Shown: one piece after another, positions 1-12,010 of the stretch | Layout of the letters: the number at the start of each line of letters is the position of its first letter | Numbering within the stretch: the stretch's first letter is position 1 | Origin: Persicaria tinctoria | Taxonomy: Eukaryota; Streptophyta; Magnoliopsida; Caryophyllales; Polygonaceae | DNA: 64,000 bases | Assembly (NCBI GenBank): GCA_037127255.1 | Contig: JBANSL010000004.1 | Span: 31,147,967 to 31,211,966 of the forward strand | Direction: 5' to 3' | Made by a program: the position numbers and the translations under genes | Notes under the pieces: generated by a model | Database searches by the model: none | The model's input: only the letters and a program-made list of their open reading frames with translations | What the model was told of the DNA's origin: nothing

Positions 1-2544
1 TCATCACCCGCGTCTATCCTCAATGGCCAATCACAAACTCTACTTGTCCCATCCCGAATCTTACGAAACCTAACATCCTTGACTCCTCAACCAACCTATT
101 CCAGGTCCTCGTCTCAGTATATTCCCAATTTTTCTCATTCCAACCTTACTAAACCTTAACCATTCGAAATCCTCAAGTCATTCTACTCTAGTTCCTCATC
201 TCTTCATGTCCTAAATTGCCTCAAGCTCTCACTTCTTAACCATGACACCTTACCGTCCAAGACCTCTTTTACCGATCATCATTTCCGTGGAATCCCTAAA
301 TTACCATCACTCGAGTTTCCCAAGTCCCACATCTTCGCCAAACCTTTTAAAATCCTTCTTCCTCTAGAGTTTCCAATACCTCCCGCTTGCCTAGTTCCCA
401 AATCCATTATCAGAATCTTCCCATCTCAACCTCAAGTAAACAGTCTTACTAGAATTCTCAACGAAATCCTTACCCAGTTACCAATCTTTCCTCGAACAAT
501 CATCTCACATCCCCAAATACCTCAATAGCCCAAAACAATATCCACACATCAACCTCGATTCCTTTCCTATACTAAAATCCGCCAACAACGCATCTAGAAA
601 TCCTTCACTCATAAATCCTCCAAGCATTACCAATCCCATCTAAGCATCCCCAAATACTCATCACACGTACAACCTAATATGAACAGCCTAATCCCCAAGA
701 TCGATGATTTCCCAAGCAACCTCATACTACTCTTCCTTAGCTGTTCCTCAACCTTAGCCTTTACCAAGATCGCTCCCACTCACCGCACATACAACCTAGT
801 TCCAATTCTACGATTCCTTAGACATTCGTTAACCGATCATCCTCAATGCCGCTCACGATTCGCTCCTAGACTATCTAAACACTCTCTCCCGGCATACTAA
901 TCCGTCTATCAACACTTCCCTTTGAGAATCCCTCCGATCCATTCCTAGCCCACTCATCCACCTCTAGGACTACACTAACCACCTATACTTGCACCCACTA
1001 CCTACCGACACTTCTAGCTAGGACCTCTTCCTCGAAATCTCACCATGCTAACTCCACTCTTCACCTAAGACCTACCTGGAAGCTCAAATATACTCACTGA
1101 ACACTATCTTCGACAAGCCATAACTCGCTCGACTCTACCCAAGCTAACACATCCTTCATGCATTCCATCTCGCATAACCAATGACCAACTCGAACACCTC
1201 AATCTACCTGCGATTTCCCGATCCATCTCACCAAGGAAAACACTCGACTCATTCCCAAGAAGAATACACCACCACCTATATAACCCATAACCGATTTACT
1301 AGCAGGTCAATACACTTAAGCATATAGGCACATCATCACAAACACAAGTTAGTCAGGCAATCATTCACTACCAGTTCAGCTTATCAGTCATCACACCTCA
1401 ATTTAGTTAGTTCCAAGCGTATCGCACGACACCGATTCCAGATCGCATAAGAGAGATCACAATTCGGACGAAGAACGTCATTCCTTGAGTCATCTAGGAG
1501 GATTACATCTGCAACCGCCATCTTCGAAAGGCGTCCTTCCTTTGGTGACGTCGATCCTAGGGTCCATGGGCAATGGGCCTACCACACTTTCGTTGCGCCA
1601 CTCTGGTGCCACTCGATCGCTCGTTTTCTCTTCTATGTCGACGTCCATCAAGGGGAACACGAGGGGTTAGAAGTCACGGAGATAGGGGAGGGCAAGGGAG
1701 GACAAAACGACTTTCTTAAGAATTCAGACACAAACCAGGACTAGAGATGACGAGACTCAAGACAAGACGCGAACCCGAGAGTTACAACAATGCCCTTAGG
1801 GTATTCTATAAGGTTACAAGTGCGGCAAGCAAACATATAGCAAATTCCACACTAGGATGTACCTATTAACAGGAATAACGTCTTATTCATTCATAACATG
1901 TTCACATAATCAACTTTACATGCACGCAGAACTTGCTAAAACTTATCATCTCATGCACTAATCATGCTTGACATATTAATAACATGTATGCACTGACCGA
2001 CAATAGACATATACAACATAAGTTACATATGACATAGCGAGCATTATAGGATATCCTACATGTATGATTCATTACTCATTTTAAGTGTACACATAAGCAA
2101 CTCAAAACAACGTGGGTTCAAGGTAAGCATGATAAGACGCACTCTAATAATCATGTCAGGGGATAGGGTGAAGTCATTTGGACATAGCAACTATCACATC
2201 AAATACAACCATGTACATGTAGTATGACAAGTATGGCACATAATTGCACGATGGTCTATAATTAGGAGATATGTATCCTACATGATACTACCAACACTCA
2301 TTAAGAAGGTATTAGTCAACGAGGTTCAATTTGATCAACTTAGCATGCTAAGGAATTTATCTCATATATTGATCATACAACGAGGGTTGACCACACTATC
2401 ATGGACCTAATTCACGGGAAGACAATAATCATGGAAATTCATACACGCGACACATATACTCATTCACAATTGCAATCATGCAAGATATTAGACAAGTCAT
2501 GTTGAAATATATCAATGCATTATGTCATGCAATCACAAGGTGGG

Positions 2545-3957
2545 TGATAGCATGCATTTAGGTAGGCATATTAGGATACATTTATCATGATTTAGATGTG
2601 CATAATGCATAGTTTAAGCTAGATTTGCATTTATACTTGTGTTGTTGGTGAAATCGGAATCTACACGCTTTTATGGATTATTTCAGGTATATGTGGATCC
2701 GACTAGGAATGAGGAGGCTCATGGATGAAGGAAGAGTGAAGAGGAGGAGGAAAAGTGAAGAGCCCGGGAGCGGAATCGAAGTTAGAGAGCCTAAGTGAAG
2801 AACAAGTCAACAGAAGTTGTCGACAGACATGCTGAACTTGTTTCGCACTTTCTGGAGGCCTCGGTGGTCCGATTGACTATTATGACCATGCGTTGGAAAG
2901 CTCTTTCCGAGATCTACAACTTTCATGTTGACATCGAGACCAAATTCGAAACGGAAAAATCGCTGTGAACAGTAATAGCCGCCCCGCGGCCCGAACCTCT
3001 GACGAGCGACTTCGCTGATCGTCGGCCGCCCCGCGGCCTGGGTTGGCTGCCCCGCGGCCCTCGCAGAAACACGCCGTTCAGAATTGGACTTTAATTAGGG
3101 TTTTTGTTTTATTCTTTGGCCGACTTGTTAGAGGCTTTATAAGACTTTTCTAGTTTATTTCTTTCATGAACCTTATGCACTTTATTCCATTATTGAGAGC
3201 GTCGTTGAGCATGAACAACTAAACTCTCGAGGTTTCGCCTACAGTTTGGATCTTTGATTGTTGAATTGTGAGTTTCTTAATCTAGTTCTTATTCCTATTG
3301 CAATGTTTTGACTTCTTTGTGCTTAATTGCTTGAATGTGTTTTATTCTCTCTGGCCTGATCAACTAGCTAGAGTAGATTCATTCAATTGCTAGGGTTTTG
3401 CAGATTCCTCGTAGCGAACCTTAACCCAAGTAGCAATCATATCCCTTTAGGACTCGTAGGACTAATTGGATGTGTAGGAAGTTGAATACATGTTGAATAT
3501 CGACTCGTAGCTTGATATTATGTGTACCTTGGTTAATTCATAATCTTAATGCTATCTCTAGGTTGAATCTTAACCGTGTTAGGGTTATTTAGAGATAAGG
3601 GTTGCTAGGACTCGTAGGACTAGTAATTTACCTAAGATCTGGACAAGGACATTGATAGGAAAAGACAAGAACTAGAGGCTGAAACAAGGATCGAATTCAT
3701 CAATCGAAGTGATAAATTGTAGGTGAACCTATTTCTCTCCACTGCATTCTACAATCCATTTACTTTGTTTGCTTACTTCCGCTTTGATAAAAGGCGGACC
3801 TTTTACACACCAAAACCCCCCATATTCTCTCTTAGCGATTAGATTGGCACTTGAATTGATTAGATTTCCCTGTGGATCGACCTCTTGCTTACACACTATA
3901 CTAGTTGTGAGTTTGAGTATTCTTTGGCAAGAACAACGACAGGTTTTCCTCTTGTCA
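2545..3957 (+). mobile_element. Solo LTR (family D) nested in element A
   Basis: The 1413-bp insert starts TGATAG, ends TTGTCA and is flanked by an exact 5-bp duplication, GTGGG, at 2540-2544 and 3958-3962. The paralogous interior of element C lacks it (empty site near 59196-59205), which confirms the boundaries. It is homologous to the LTR of element D (60574-61861, opposite strand) and to the fragment 48838-49398. No interior or second LTR is present, so it is the product of recombination between LTRs. It carries three GCCCCGCGGCC-type blocks around 2980-3060 and a TATA-like TTTATAAG near 3136. Confidence 0.88.
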
Positions 3958-5046
3958 GTGGGCTACTATCGTAACCTCGCAAAATTCTCCCAGGGCAATC
4001 ACTGACTCATCACCCCGGTTCCCCGTGGGACACTAGTATGACTCACTCAGTATGACACAAGGACATTCACACTGTTTCCGAGAGGAGAAGGTAGAATTTG
4101 TGTTTAGACTCTCGTGGTAAGAAGACATGGTTGACCGGTTATAAAATCGAGAAGGATAACTCCGTAAGACAAATCACTTCTAACTCGGAATTGTTTCATT
4201 GATCACCCTCCCTAAAATACTCATGGATTTCCCATATCCGACACACCCCCGGAAGTAGCTAGTTGACCGACCCAAATTTTCCCGTCGAAGACACCAACCT
4301 CCGGTACAAGACTAGGTAGAAGCATAGATGGTGGGATACCAAACAGGACTCGAAACGGGGTGAGCGGATGCTCTTTGACCCTTGCTAACATGCCTAAATG
4401 TTTTGATGTGACGAATGACGAAGTCAGAATCATCAAAGGGTTTGAATTAAGGAAGTTCCATTCCGACAAGACAGGAATTCCAATGACATAAGAACGAGGT
4501 ACTCTCCCGCTATCCCGTTTGCACAGTTATTCAATACACGATTCAAGTCAAGACATACTGATTAGTTCTCTATCTTAAGCAAAACAGCACTCAGCATGGA
4601 AGCAATCAACATGGTTAATATGATCTTCTTCGAGGAGGATCGCCCTCGAGCCCAGTTGGATATAATGCATATAATTACCGAGACGATCTATGCCATCCTT
4701 CGAGGGACGGCTGACCGGAGGGACAAATACCTCACGGCCTCCTAACCCATGTCACTCCAACCTTCGGTTCCTTGGAGTCTTCAAGTCCACCTGTAAAAGA
4801 ACAAGCTATATTTTGCCTACCCGTTCCCAACTACATCCAATAGGGATGGTCTAGCGCCTTTTCTACCCCTTCGTTTTCCCTTTGTTTGGTTACCAGATTT
4901 GTTAAGTCAAGTTCATATTTAGTCCATTTGAGTTAACCATATTAAATTCATTTTGCCCTTTCTAAAACATTTTGAAAAACCATTTGAAAATCTTGGGCCA
5001 TTTTCAAAACCACTTCAACCTATCATACTCAGTTTGCACAACCTCA

Positions 5047-5058
5047 GCTCTGATACCA
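5047..5058 (-). other. Primer-binding site of element A
   Basis: The minus strand reads TGGTATCAGAGC, the plant retroelement primer site complementary to the 3' end of initiator tRNA-Met, four bases from the end of the LTR at 5063. It fixes the element's orientation as minus. The same motif stands at the same place in B (44171-44182). Confidence 0.9.
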
Positions 5059-5062
5059 TCTT

Positions 5063-8000
5063 TGTAACGGCCCGGGATTATGATTCCCGAGTTACGTTTC
5101 GAGGGATGAAACCCCTCGTTAGGATCTTGCGCCCCGAGTACAGGTTGAAGGTTTGAAATTCTACTCTAACGTTTCAAGTGGGATTTCATACCCAAAATTC
5201 GAAGGGATCGTTGGAATCCCCGGGGAAGTCCCCTGTACCTGTCATAAGTCTAAGCGTGGAAAACCAAAGGTCACACAATAGCGGGAGTAAAGCATAATAC
5301 AAAGGGGTGCCACGGCGGAGCCGGGTCAAAACGGAGTCAAAAGTATAAATCCAAAACAATATAATCAGAGTCTGGTGAAGTCTATAACTCCAGCGCTCAC
5401 TCTCCGCCGACAAAATGACCCGCGCAATAAGCAAACAGCACCGATAGGATGAACATAAATAATTCCAAAAAAAATTGATTTGGGGCGGGATCAGATCGAT
5501 GTCCACTTAACTCTGCATCCCAACCATAAGCACACATATACGCTATACCTAATAAAGATGCTCTAATGCAGTACGAAATTCAAACACACTAGCATGCTCC
5601 TAGTTAATAATAATGTGCAGAAATACTGTAAAGGGCCCAAGACAATGCCAAGTGGCATATCCCTCTCCTACCTCAACCCCTTCCGACAGGCAGAGACTGG
5701 CCAGCTCGTGAATGCATTCATTCATAATAGGGCGGCACGCATGCCTAACCCGCTCCACAATAAAGCCCGCAGGCATATCATGATAAAAGGAAGTACTCGA
5801 TTGACTCAGGATACCCGATGAGGCTGGGCTACCCTATGACCCTAGCAAAGACTCTAGGACTATCACAGATAACGACCGTTCTGTTTACATACACATAGAG
5901 AAATAGAATGCTCAACGATCGATGCAACCTAGCATGTTACTACATGGCATGCTGATCATGAATGCAAGCACCTAGTATATCATGCACCTAAAGCAAGGAA
6001 TAGCTCTATTCAATCTGAGTAAGCTCCGAAGAGACTTACCTGGCGGTGCAGAACAGCAAGGCAATCATTATAATAGATTAAAGATCACCTAGATACATAT
6101 CAGAACACATATATAAGTCTACGTCTAATCATCCAAGCACTCAAGCATACCATTCAACGAGAATAGCAACCATATCGCAATCATCGTTCCATCAGGTTCA
6201 ACCATTCATCATATTGCCACATTCCACAAGACCATATCATTCTCATCATTCCATTCAACCACATTCATGTATTTGCCATAATATATCCGCAAAATAATCC
6301 GCATATCCCGTATATCAAGTTCATCATATCCATCATATCTTGAAAGTATAAATTAACGCTACACAAGTCTAACACTTCACCATGCCATTAGTCAATCAAT
6401 CATGCCATTAGTACACACCAATCATGATATTAGTCAACCATCCACATCAATCATGCTAGTTAGTCACCGATCACATAATTCCCGAGTTAGTCCCGAAACC
6501 CGTTTTGAAACCGAGTTGACTAGTTGGAAATTCCGTCATTGGGAGATGTTCATCAAATTCCTTTTTCTAAAATCCAAGTCTCATAAGATTATTTCTGTTT
6601 TAATCACCATAGTGTTATACCTTTAAATCTCAACTTATATTATATAATATTTTAAATACCATTTTATAAATACTTTCATAAAATATTTCCAAATCACTTA
6701 AAATTCTCAACCATTTTTATTAAATAACAAACCAGCTCCTTTTTTAAATTACTAAACCGACCCCTTTATTTTATCAAACACCAAATGAGCTCACCTTTTC
6801 TTAAAACCCCAACCGGATCAATTTTACTTTGACCAACCCGGACCCAAATGGTTTACATTTTCTGAGTCTTAAGGAAATCTGAAATTAAAGGCCCAGTACC
6901 CTAAAAAGGATAGATTCGGCCCAAAGAAACCCAAGCCCATTCTTCATTCACATTCACACTGCATCCGGAGTTAGAAAGAAAAAAAGGGGCCCAGTTGGCT
7001 GACGTGGCGCTGACGTGGAGGCGGGGCCCACGCGCTGAGGGGGTTGGGTCTTCTTCTTCCTCTGCTTCTCCCGGTTTCCTCCTCCGTCCTCCTTGTTGTC
7101 GTCCTTCTCGGCCAGACTCGACCTCAACTGCCACTTCCTCGCTCTCGCACCTCCCTTCTCGCAACTGCTCGGACCTCGCTCACTAGCTCACTCGCACTCT
7201 CGTCCTTGCTCGCCGTCGAACACTCTCACCCTCCCAATCCTCTCGATCTCGCCGGATTTCCCGCCGACCCACTCTCACTCTTTATTCCCGACTGTTTGTT
7301 CGAAAAAGATAAGGAATAGAAACATCCAGGAAGCGAACAAGGAGGAGGAAGAGGTAGGTGCTCACCGAGGGCGTCGACTCGCCGGAAAACGCTCGACCGG
7401 AACTCGATTGGACGCGTCGGAGATGCAGCTGCATCTTTCTCAGCCTAAATTGAAGGTGGAGGTAAGAAAGAAGGAACCTTGCTTAGGATTCTTGATCGAA
7501 GAAGATGGGAGTGGGCTTACCGGCGGTTTTTGAGTGAATCCGGGGAGGGAGACGCCCGGGGCTGGCGCCGGCGCCTACGATGGTCCTGCTGGCGGCTTGT
7601 GCTCGACGTCGTCGGTCTTCGCAGGAAGAGTCGGGTTCTCGAGCTCGATCGAAAAGAGGCGAAGCGAGGCTGATTTGAGAAAGAACAAACAGGGGAGGAG
7701 GGGGAAGTGTTGACGCCGGCGGTGGCTGCTGGCGTCGCTGGCGAGGACAATGGGTGTCGTGGTGGTCTCGTGGGTGGCGGAAAGAAACCGAAGGAGGCTC
7801 TTTGGTTGAGTCTGAAAGCAACAAGAGAAAGGGGACAAATGGGTTGTGTTTGGAACATCGTGTGGGTTTGAAATACAATTGAAAGGGGAGGGGGGTTTGC
7901 TTTTGAAACCATTAGACAAAGGAGAGGGGTTCCTGACATTTCTTTTTGCTACAACAGAGAGAAATGTGTTTGATTTGTTTGGGAAAATTACAAAAGAAAA

Positions 8001-8377
8001 GGAGCTGGAGCTGGGTGTGTATAGGTAGGACAGTAGGAGGTCAGATTGGAGGAAAAGACAAATAGAAAGCCTGAGCTACGGGGGCTAATCCGAACAAAAC
8101 AAAGGGGAGGGATCCCATACAATTTTGAAACACCCGGAAATATGCCTCGAAACCCGCTCTCTCGTTCTTATTCTGACTTGCTCAAAATAATTTGTGAATT
8201 TCCGAGCAAGATGTCGTCATATCAAGTTGATTTCTAATTTTTTTTTATTTTAGGTCGGAAATTCGTTCTCTGAGTTTTAAAATCCGATTTAGGTAGTTTT
8301 TCGTTAAATTCTACTTTTAAATTCATTTTGGTTTTCTTTTTCCGATAAATTTGGATTTAAAAATCCGAGCCTTTACA
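5063..8377 (-). repeat. 5' LTR of element A (3315 bp)
   Basis: The plus-strand copy begins TGTAACGGCCCGGG and ends GAGCCTTTACA, so both strands show TG...CA ends. It is homologous over its length to 52255-55420 (element C) and more distantly to both LTRs of B. The middle (about 7040-7880) is GC-rich and gives several proline/serine-rich open frames on both strands. These are not conserved as protein between copies and are not called genes. The right flank is TTTTT, the same pentamer as the target duplication of B, but the left flank is out of view. Confidence 0.85.
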
Positions 8378-9129
8378 TTTTTGAAGCTTCGCAATGTTCT
8401 CCACTGTGGTACAGAGTGGGATTGTTTAGATTGGCCAGGTAAACCCTGAATGATCGACGGAAGACCAATTGGGATTGAACTGTGTGGGGAATTTCAGGTT
8501 TGGAAAACGAAGAAGATAGAGAGAGACGGTACTACTCTTCGTTGTGTCTTTGATGATTGTTGGTATTTTTGATGATGTTTCTCTTTTTGTTTTAAACAAA
8601 AAAAATGTTTTTTAAATTGAAGAAGACAAACGAAAATAATGAAGATGGAGAATATTGTTAGTGGTGCTCTATTGAGTAAATGGGGTAAATGTGCAGTTGG
8701 TTTGCAACATTTCATGCTCTTAATTACAAGCCTAAAATTATTATTATTATTATATACAAATTAGGTAGGTGTAAATGACTATATTGATGTATGAAATATT
8801 AGTAGGGGAGTTTAGGATTATTTATATGCAAATTACTTATGCAATTTCTTTTCTATAAAGTACCAAGCTTTTTTATTAATGTGTGTGCTATGCATCTTCA
8901 TAACTTTTTATAATCTTACACGTGATAACTCTTTATAATCTTATAAATGATTTTTTGATGTCTGCACAGGGTTCAAGGATGCTATGTAACATGAAGTGTT
9001 AACAAGAAATTGGATGTTTAATTTCTTCTTTTTGTAGTTTGTTTCTTTTGTATGTATAATATGTTCTTTATTTTTTTACTTTATTATGTATGTTTGGATT
9101 TGATATTGCTTTGGATGTATCTATAAAAG
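8378..9129. other. Unassigned intergenic stretch
   Basis: This is AT-rich DNA with short ATT runs near 8740. No long frame, no recognised protein motif and no match to other parts of the window were seen. It could be degraded transposon or unique DNA. Confidence 0.4.
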
Positions 9130-9624
9130 TTATGTATATTTTTCAAGTATACAAAACATTACCAATGAAATGAGCAACAACAATATCAATGACATGAATA
9201 TTGGCGTTACCAACAAACCTGGCAACAACCCTACCAACAATATTACCAATGAAACGAGTAACAACTTTAGCAACGACCATAGCAACGGATCAGCAACGAA
9301 CTCGGCCAGGCTCATCACCTGTTTGCAGACACAAACTTAGCCACGGACGTAGCCACGACCATAAATTTTGACGCTGTTTTCAAACCGGGTTCGTAGCCAC
9401 AGCCACGGCATATGTCTTCTACTATTAGCCACGGATGTAGCCACGACCATAAAATTTCGTTGCTAAAATCCATTGCTGAAGGTCCGTCGCTATTAGCTGC
9501 GAGGCATATAGCAAGGGATGACCCGCCCGTGGCTGATTCCGTCGCTAAACTGGTTAGCAACGGACATTCGTGGCTAAATCCCTTGCTATTTTCCGTATCT
9601 ATTTCCTGCGTTTTTAGTATTGTG
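9130..9624 (-). mobile_element. CACTA (En/Spm)-like terminal fragment
   Basis: The region is packed with short direct and inverted copies of motifs such as TAGCAACGGA, CGTCGCTAA and AGCCACGGA, the subterminal repeat style of plant CACTA elements. Read on the minus strand it begins CACAATACTAAAAACGC, close to CACTA termini. A pair of about 40-bp direct repeats (9337-9375 and 9425-9463) share GCCACGACCATAAA. No transposase and no opposite end were found, so it is a truncated or internally deleted fragment. The terminus coincides with the first 77-bp repeat of the neighbouring gypsy relic. Confidence 0.45.
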
Positions 9625-10020
9625 ACTTGATAGAATCTTCGAGCCTTCCGGCTAGTGCTATGACTGGATGCCCGACGCGATGCAAGCTCTAGCGTCATGG
9701 GACTTAATAAAATATTTGATCCAGGAGGCTCGTGCTACGATAGGATTCCCGATGCGGAGCAAGATCTAGCGTGATGTAACTTAATAAACTCTTCGATCTG
9801 GGAGGCTCGTGCTACGACCAGATGCACAACGCGTAGCAAGCTCTAGCGTCACGGGACTTAATAAAATCTTCGATCTGGGAGGCTTGTGCTATGGCTCGAT
9901 GCTTGATTGGGAGAAAGCTCCAGCCTCATATGCCTTAATATAATCTTCGATCCGGGAGGGTCGCGGTACGGCAGGACGCCCGACGCGAAGCAAGCTCCAG
10001 CGTCATAGGACTTGGTAATA
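9624..10020 (-). repeat. Five 77-bp tandem repeats in a gypsy 3' region
   Basis: Units start at 9624, 9701, 9778, 9855 and 9932, each exactly 77 bp, with a partial sixth at 10009. Shared cores are ACTTAATAAAATCTTCGATC, GGGAGGCTCGTGCTA and AAGCTCTAGCGTCA. Units differ by many substitutions but no net indels. They lie downstream (minus sense) of the integrase relic, where Tat-lineage Ty3/gypsy elements are known to carry tandem repeats in the untranslated region before the 3' LTR. Confidence 0.85.
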
Positions 10021-10195
10021 ATATTTGTTACATATGGACAAGAGTATTATTTAGAAAAGCACCCTCTAACCACTTATTTATTCTTTTAGCGGGGTGACTT
10101 GATTAAAACACTCTTCATACACATCTTTGTTACACATAGTATCTCTTGAGTTGTTCTGCGTTCTAGGTCTTTTTTAGGACCACGTCCTCTTGTAT

Positions 10196-11210
10196 CTAGT
10201 GTTTGTATGCCCCGGTATGGACTCTCTCAAGCACTACGTATGGGCCTTCCCAGTTTGCGTCGAGCTTCCCACCTGTCTGTGTCAGACGGAGCACGAGGTC
10301 CTCCTTCTCGAAACGACGTGGGCAGACGTGCTGGTTGCGGTATTTCTCGGACCTTCTTTGGTACTCTTGTGCTTTGAGCGCAGCCAACATTCGTCTTTCT
10401 TCTCGCAAGTGCATTTCCACCTTCACAACTTCGTTGTTGGCCTTTGGTTCGTAAGCTAGGACGGGCGCCAAGGGAATAAGCTTTTCGACGGGGATAACCG
10501 CGTCCATCCCATACACTAGTGCGAACGGCGTCTCCCTTTTAGGTGTTTTACACAAAGTCCGGTATGACAAAAGAACCAACGGTAGCAGTTCAGGCCACCG
10601 TCCCTTGGCCATTTTCCTCAACTTTTGTATTCCCTCTAAGATCTGTCAATTAGTCGTCTAAGCCTGCCCATTTGTCTGTGGGTGTGCTACTGACGAGAAC
10701 TCGATGGTGATGTTCAGACCAGTGCAGAAATCTCAGATGCTTTCTCACTCGAACTGGGGGTCATAGTCCGTAATAATGGCTTCCGGGACCCCGAAACGGC
10801 AGACCAAGTTTTTTCGATAGGAATTTCTGGACCTTCTCTGTCTTTATCTGTCCCATGGCCTCCGCTTTAACCCATTTTGTGAAATAGTCTACTACAACTA
10901 GGACATACTTTAGCTGCCCAGGTGTCGTGGGGAACGACCCCAAGAAGTCCATTCCCAACAAAGCAAAAGGGCAGGCACCGTACACGCTCTGAAGCGGCTC
11001 AACTGGCTGAATTTTGGCAATTTCATTCCTTTGGCGGGTGTCACAGCTCCGCATGTAGCTTTGCACATCATCTTTCAGGGTTGACCAATAGTACCCTAAC
11101 CTCAGGATCTTGGTTGTCAATGCTCTCCACCCCTGATAATGTGCACACACTCCTGAGTGTAATTCCTCAATGATCTCCCTTCCTTCATTAATTGAGACAC
11201 ATAGCAAATC
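10196..11210 (-). pseudogene. Ty3/gypsy integrase relic
   Basis: Two minus-strand frames (11207-10761 and 10621-10196) cover an integrase. The first holds the HHCC zinc-binding region (HSGVCAHYQGWR ... RSCDTRQR, where the expected second cysteine is arginine) and the catalytic-core stretch GMDFLGSF...VVVDYFTKWVKAEAM. The gap 10622-10760 still encodes, in broken frames, the middle of the core including a THPT-like relic of the HPQTNGQAE region. The second frame gives the C-terminal part with YRTLCKTPKRETPFALVYG, VIPVE and WEGPYVV. No chromodomain follows. This resembles the Tat group of gypsy elements. Protease and reverse transcriptase are missing and the adjoining sequence to the right is the composite array. 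It is non-functional. Confidence 0.85.
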
Positions 11211-11579
11211 TTGGACATCATACCCCCTTTATGCGAGAGCCTCTATTACCTAAATTGTTGGAATTTGCAAAAGTCGATTATTTGATATAAAGCATGCATC
11301 TTTATGTGATTTATAATCTACACATATGTTTATTATTGTGGTGATCCCTAACCTTGGAAGTTTGCATCTTTATTATTCTATTTTCGTTATTTTGAAGTTT
11401 CTGCAGAGATTCAATTCGACACCAACCACCATTCCCTCTTTATCCCTCGACATCGACCAAGTCTTAGTCGACATCGATAGGAACCTCCCGCCTTTTCCCG
11501 CTATCCCTGAACCCTGAAACCAACTAAACCTATAACTGCTGACTTCTCTCTTGAGGGAGAACCTGACACCACTATCCTA

Positions 11580-12010
11580 TAGTGGGGTCTTGACTATAAA
11601 TTTATTTGGCCAAGAAACCTTCTCGTCACTTCCTCAACCAGATTTCCCAGTAAGATGATGATGGAAGACTCATGATTAAAGTAAGGGATCTGCACCACCA
11701 CACTCGTGAACCGTGAAAAGAGCTGCCCCAGCATTTCGTTTGGGCCTTGTCTTATGGAATTCAAGTTCAGCAACCTCTTCTTTCTTGATTGCGAACTTCC
11801 GAAGTGTCACTTAAACACCTAGGAGAGTTATGAAGAACTGGCAATCGAGTTCTGCGGTAGGTTGGTAAACCAGGTCAAGGCAGTCTTCGTCAGCGTCGAA
11901 GGGAATATGTGACATAGCATCGCATTGTTGTACTCGTTTATTCCCATGGCGGTCACAAAGTGGCACATGTGGTCCTCTCGATCGGTAGTGTCATCATACA
12001 TCATGAGATT
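11580..12010 (-). pseudogene. Gypsy gag fragment, array unit 1
   Basis: On the minus strand this has the same broken gag frame as the better-preserved copies at 13405 and 15225 (YDDT.DPEDH, IRQGPNEML), with more damage. It is a relic of the Retrotrans_gag domain of a Tat-like element, fused on both sides to LTR-type sequence of the opposite orientation. Confidence 0.7.

Larger units (their letters stand above)
1..8377 (-). mobile_element. LARD-like non-coding LTR retrotransposon A (left part outside window)
   Basis: Reading on the minus strand, the 5' LTR is 5063-8377, followed by a tRNA-iMet type primer-binding site (5047-5058) and interior sequence running off the left edge. The interior aligns in order with the interior of element C (for example 601-1480 with 57174-58110, 1540-1800 with 58199-58450, 3985-4740 with 59220-59985) and more weakly with B (1666-1800 with 41520-41660). 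No gag or pol motif is visible in any frame, so the element has the layout of a large retrotransposon derivative. The interior contains a foreign solo LTR at 2545-3957. About 1.1 kb of interior and the 3' LTR should lie left of the window, judged from C. Family membership is certain from the sequence; the LARD label is inference. Confidence 0.8.

Noticed and set aside
679..900. Similar short frames in A (679-900) and C (57238-57444)
   Set aside because: They lie antisense to the element and match only because the DNA is homologous; frames diverge after about 40 codons.
7483..7939. Pro/Ser/Arg-rich frames in the GC-rich centre of LTR A
   Set aside because: The protein is low-complexity, frames are open on both strands, and the corresponding positions in LTRs B and C encode unrelated sequences.
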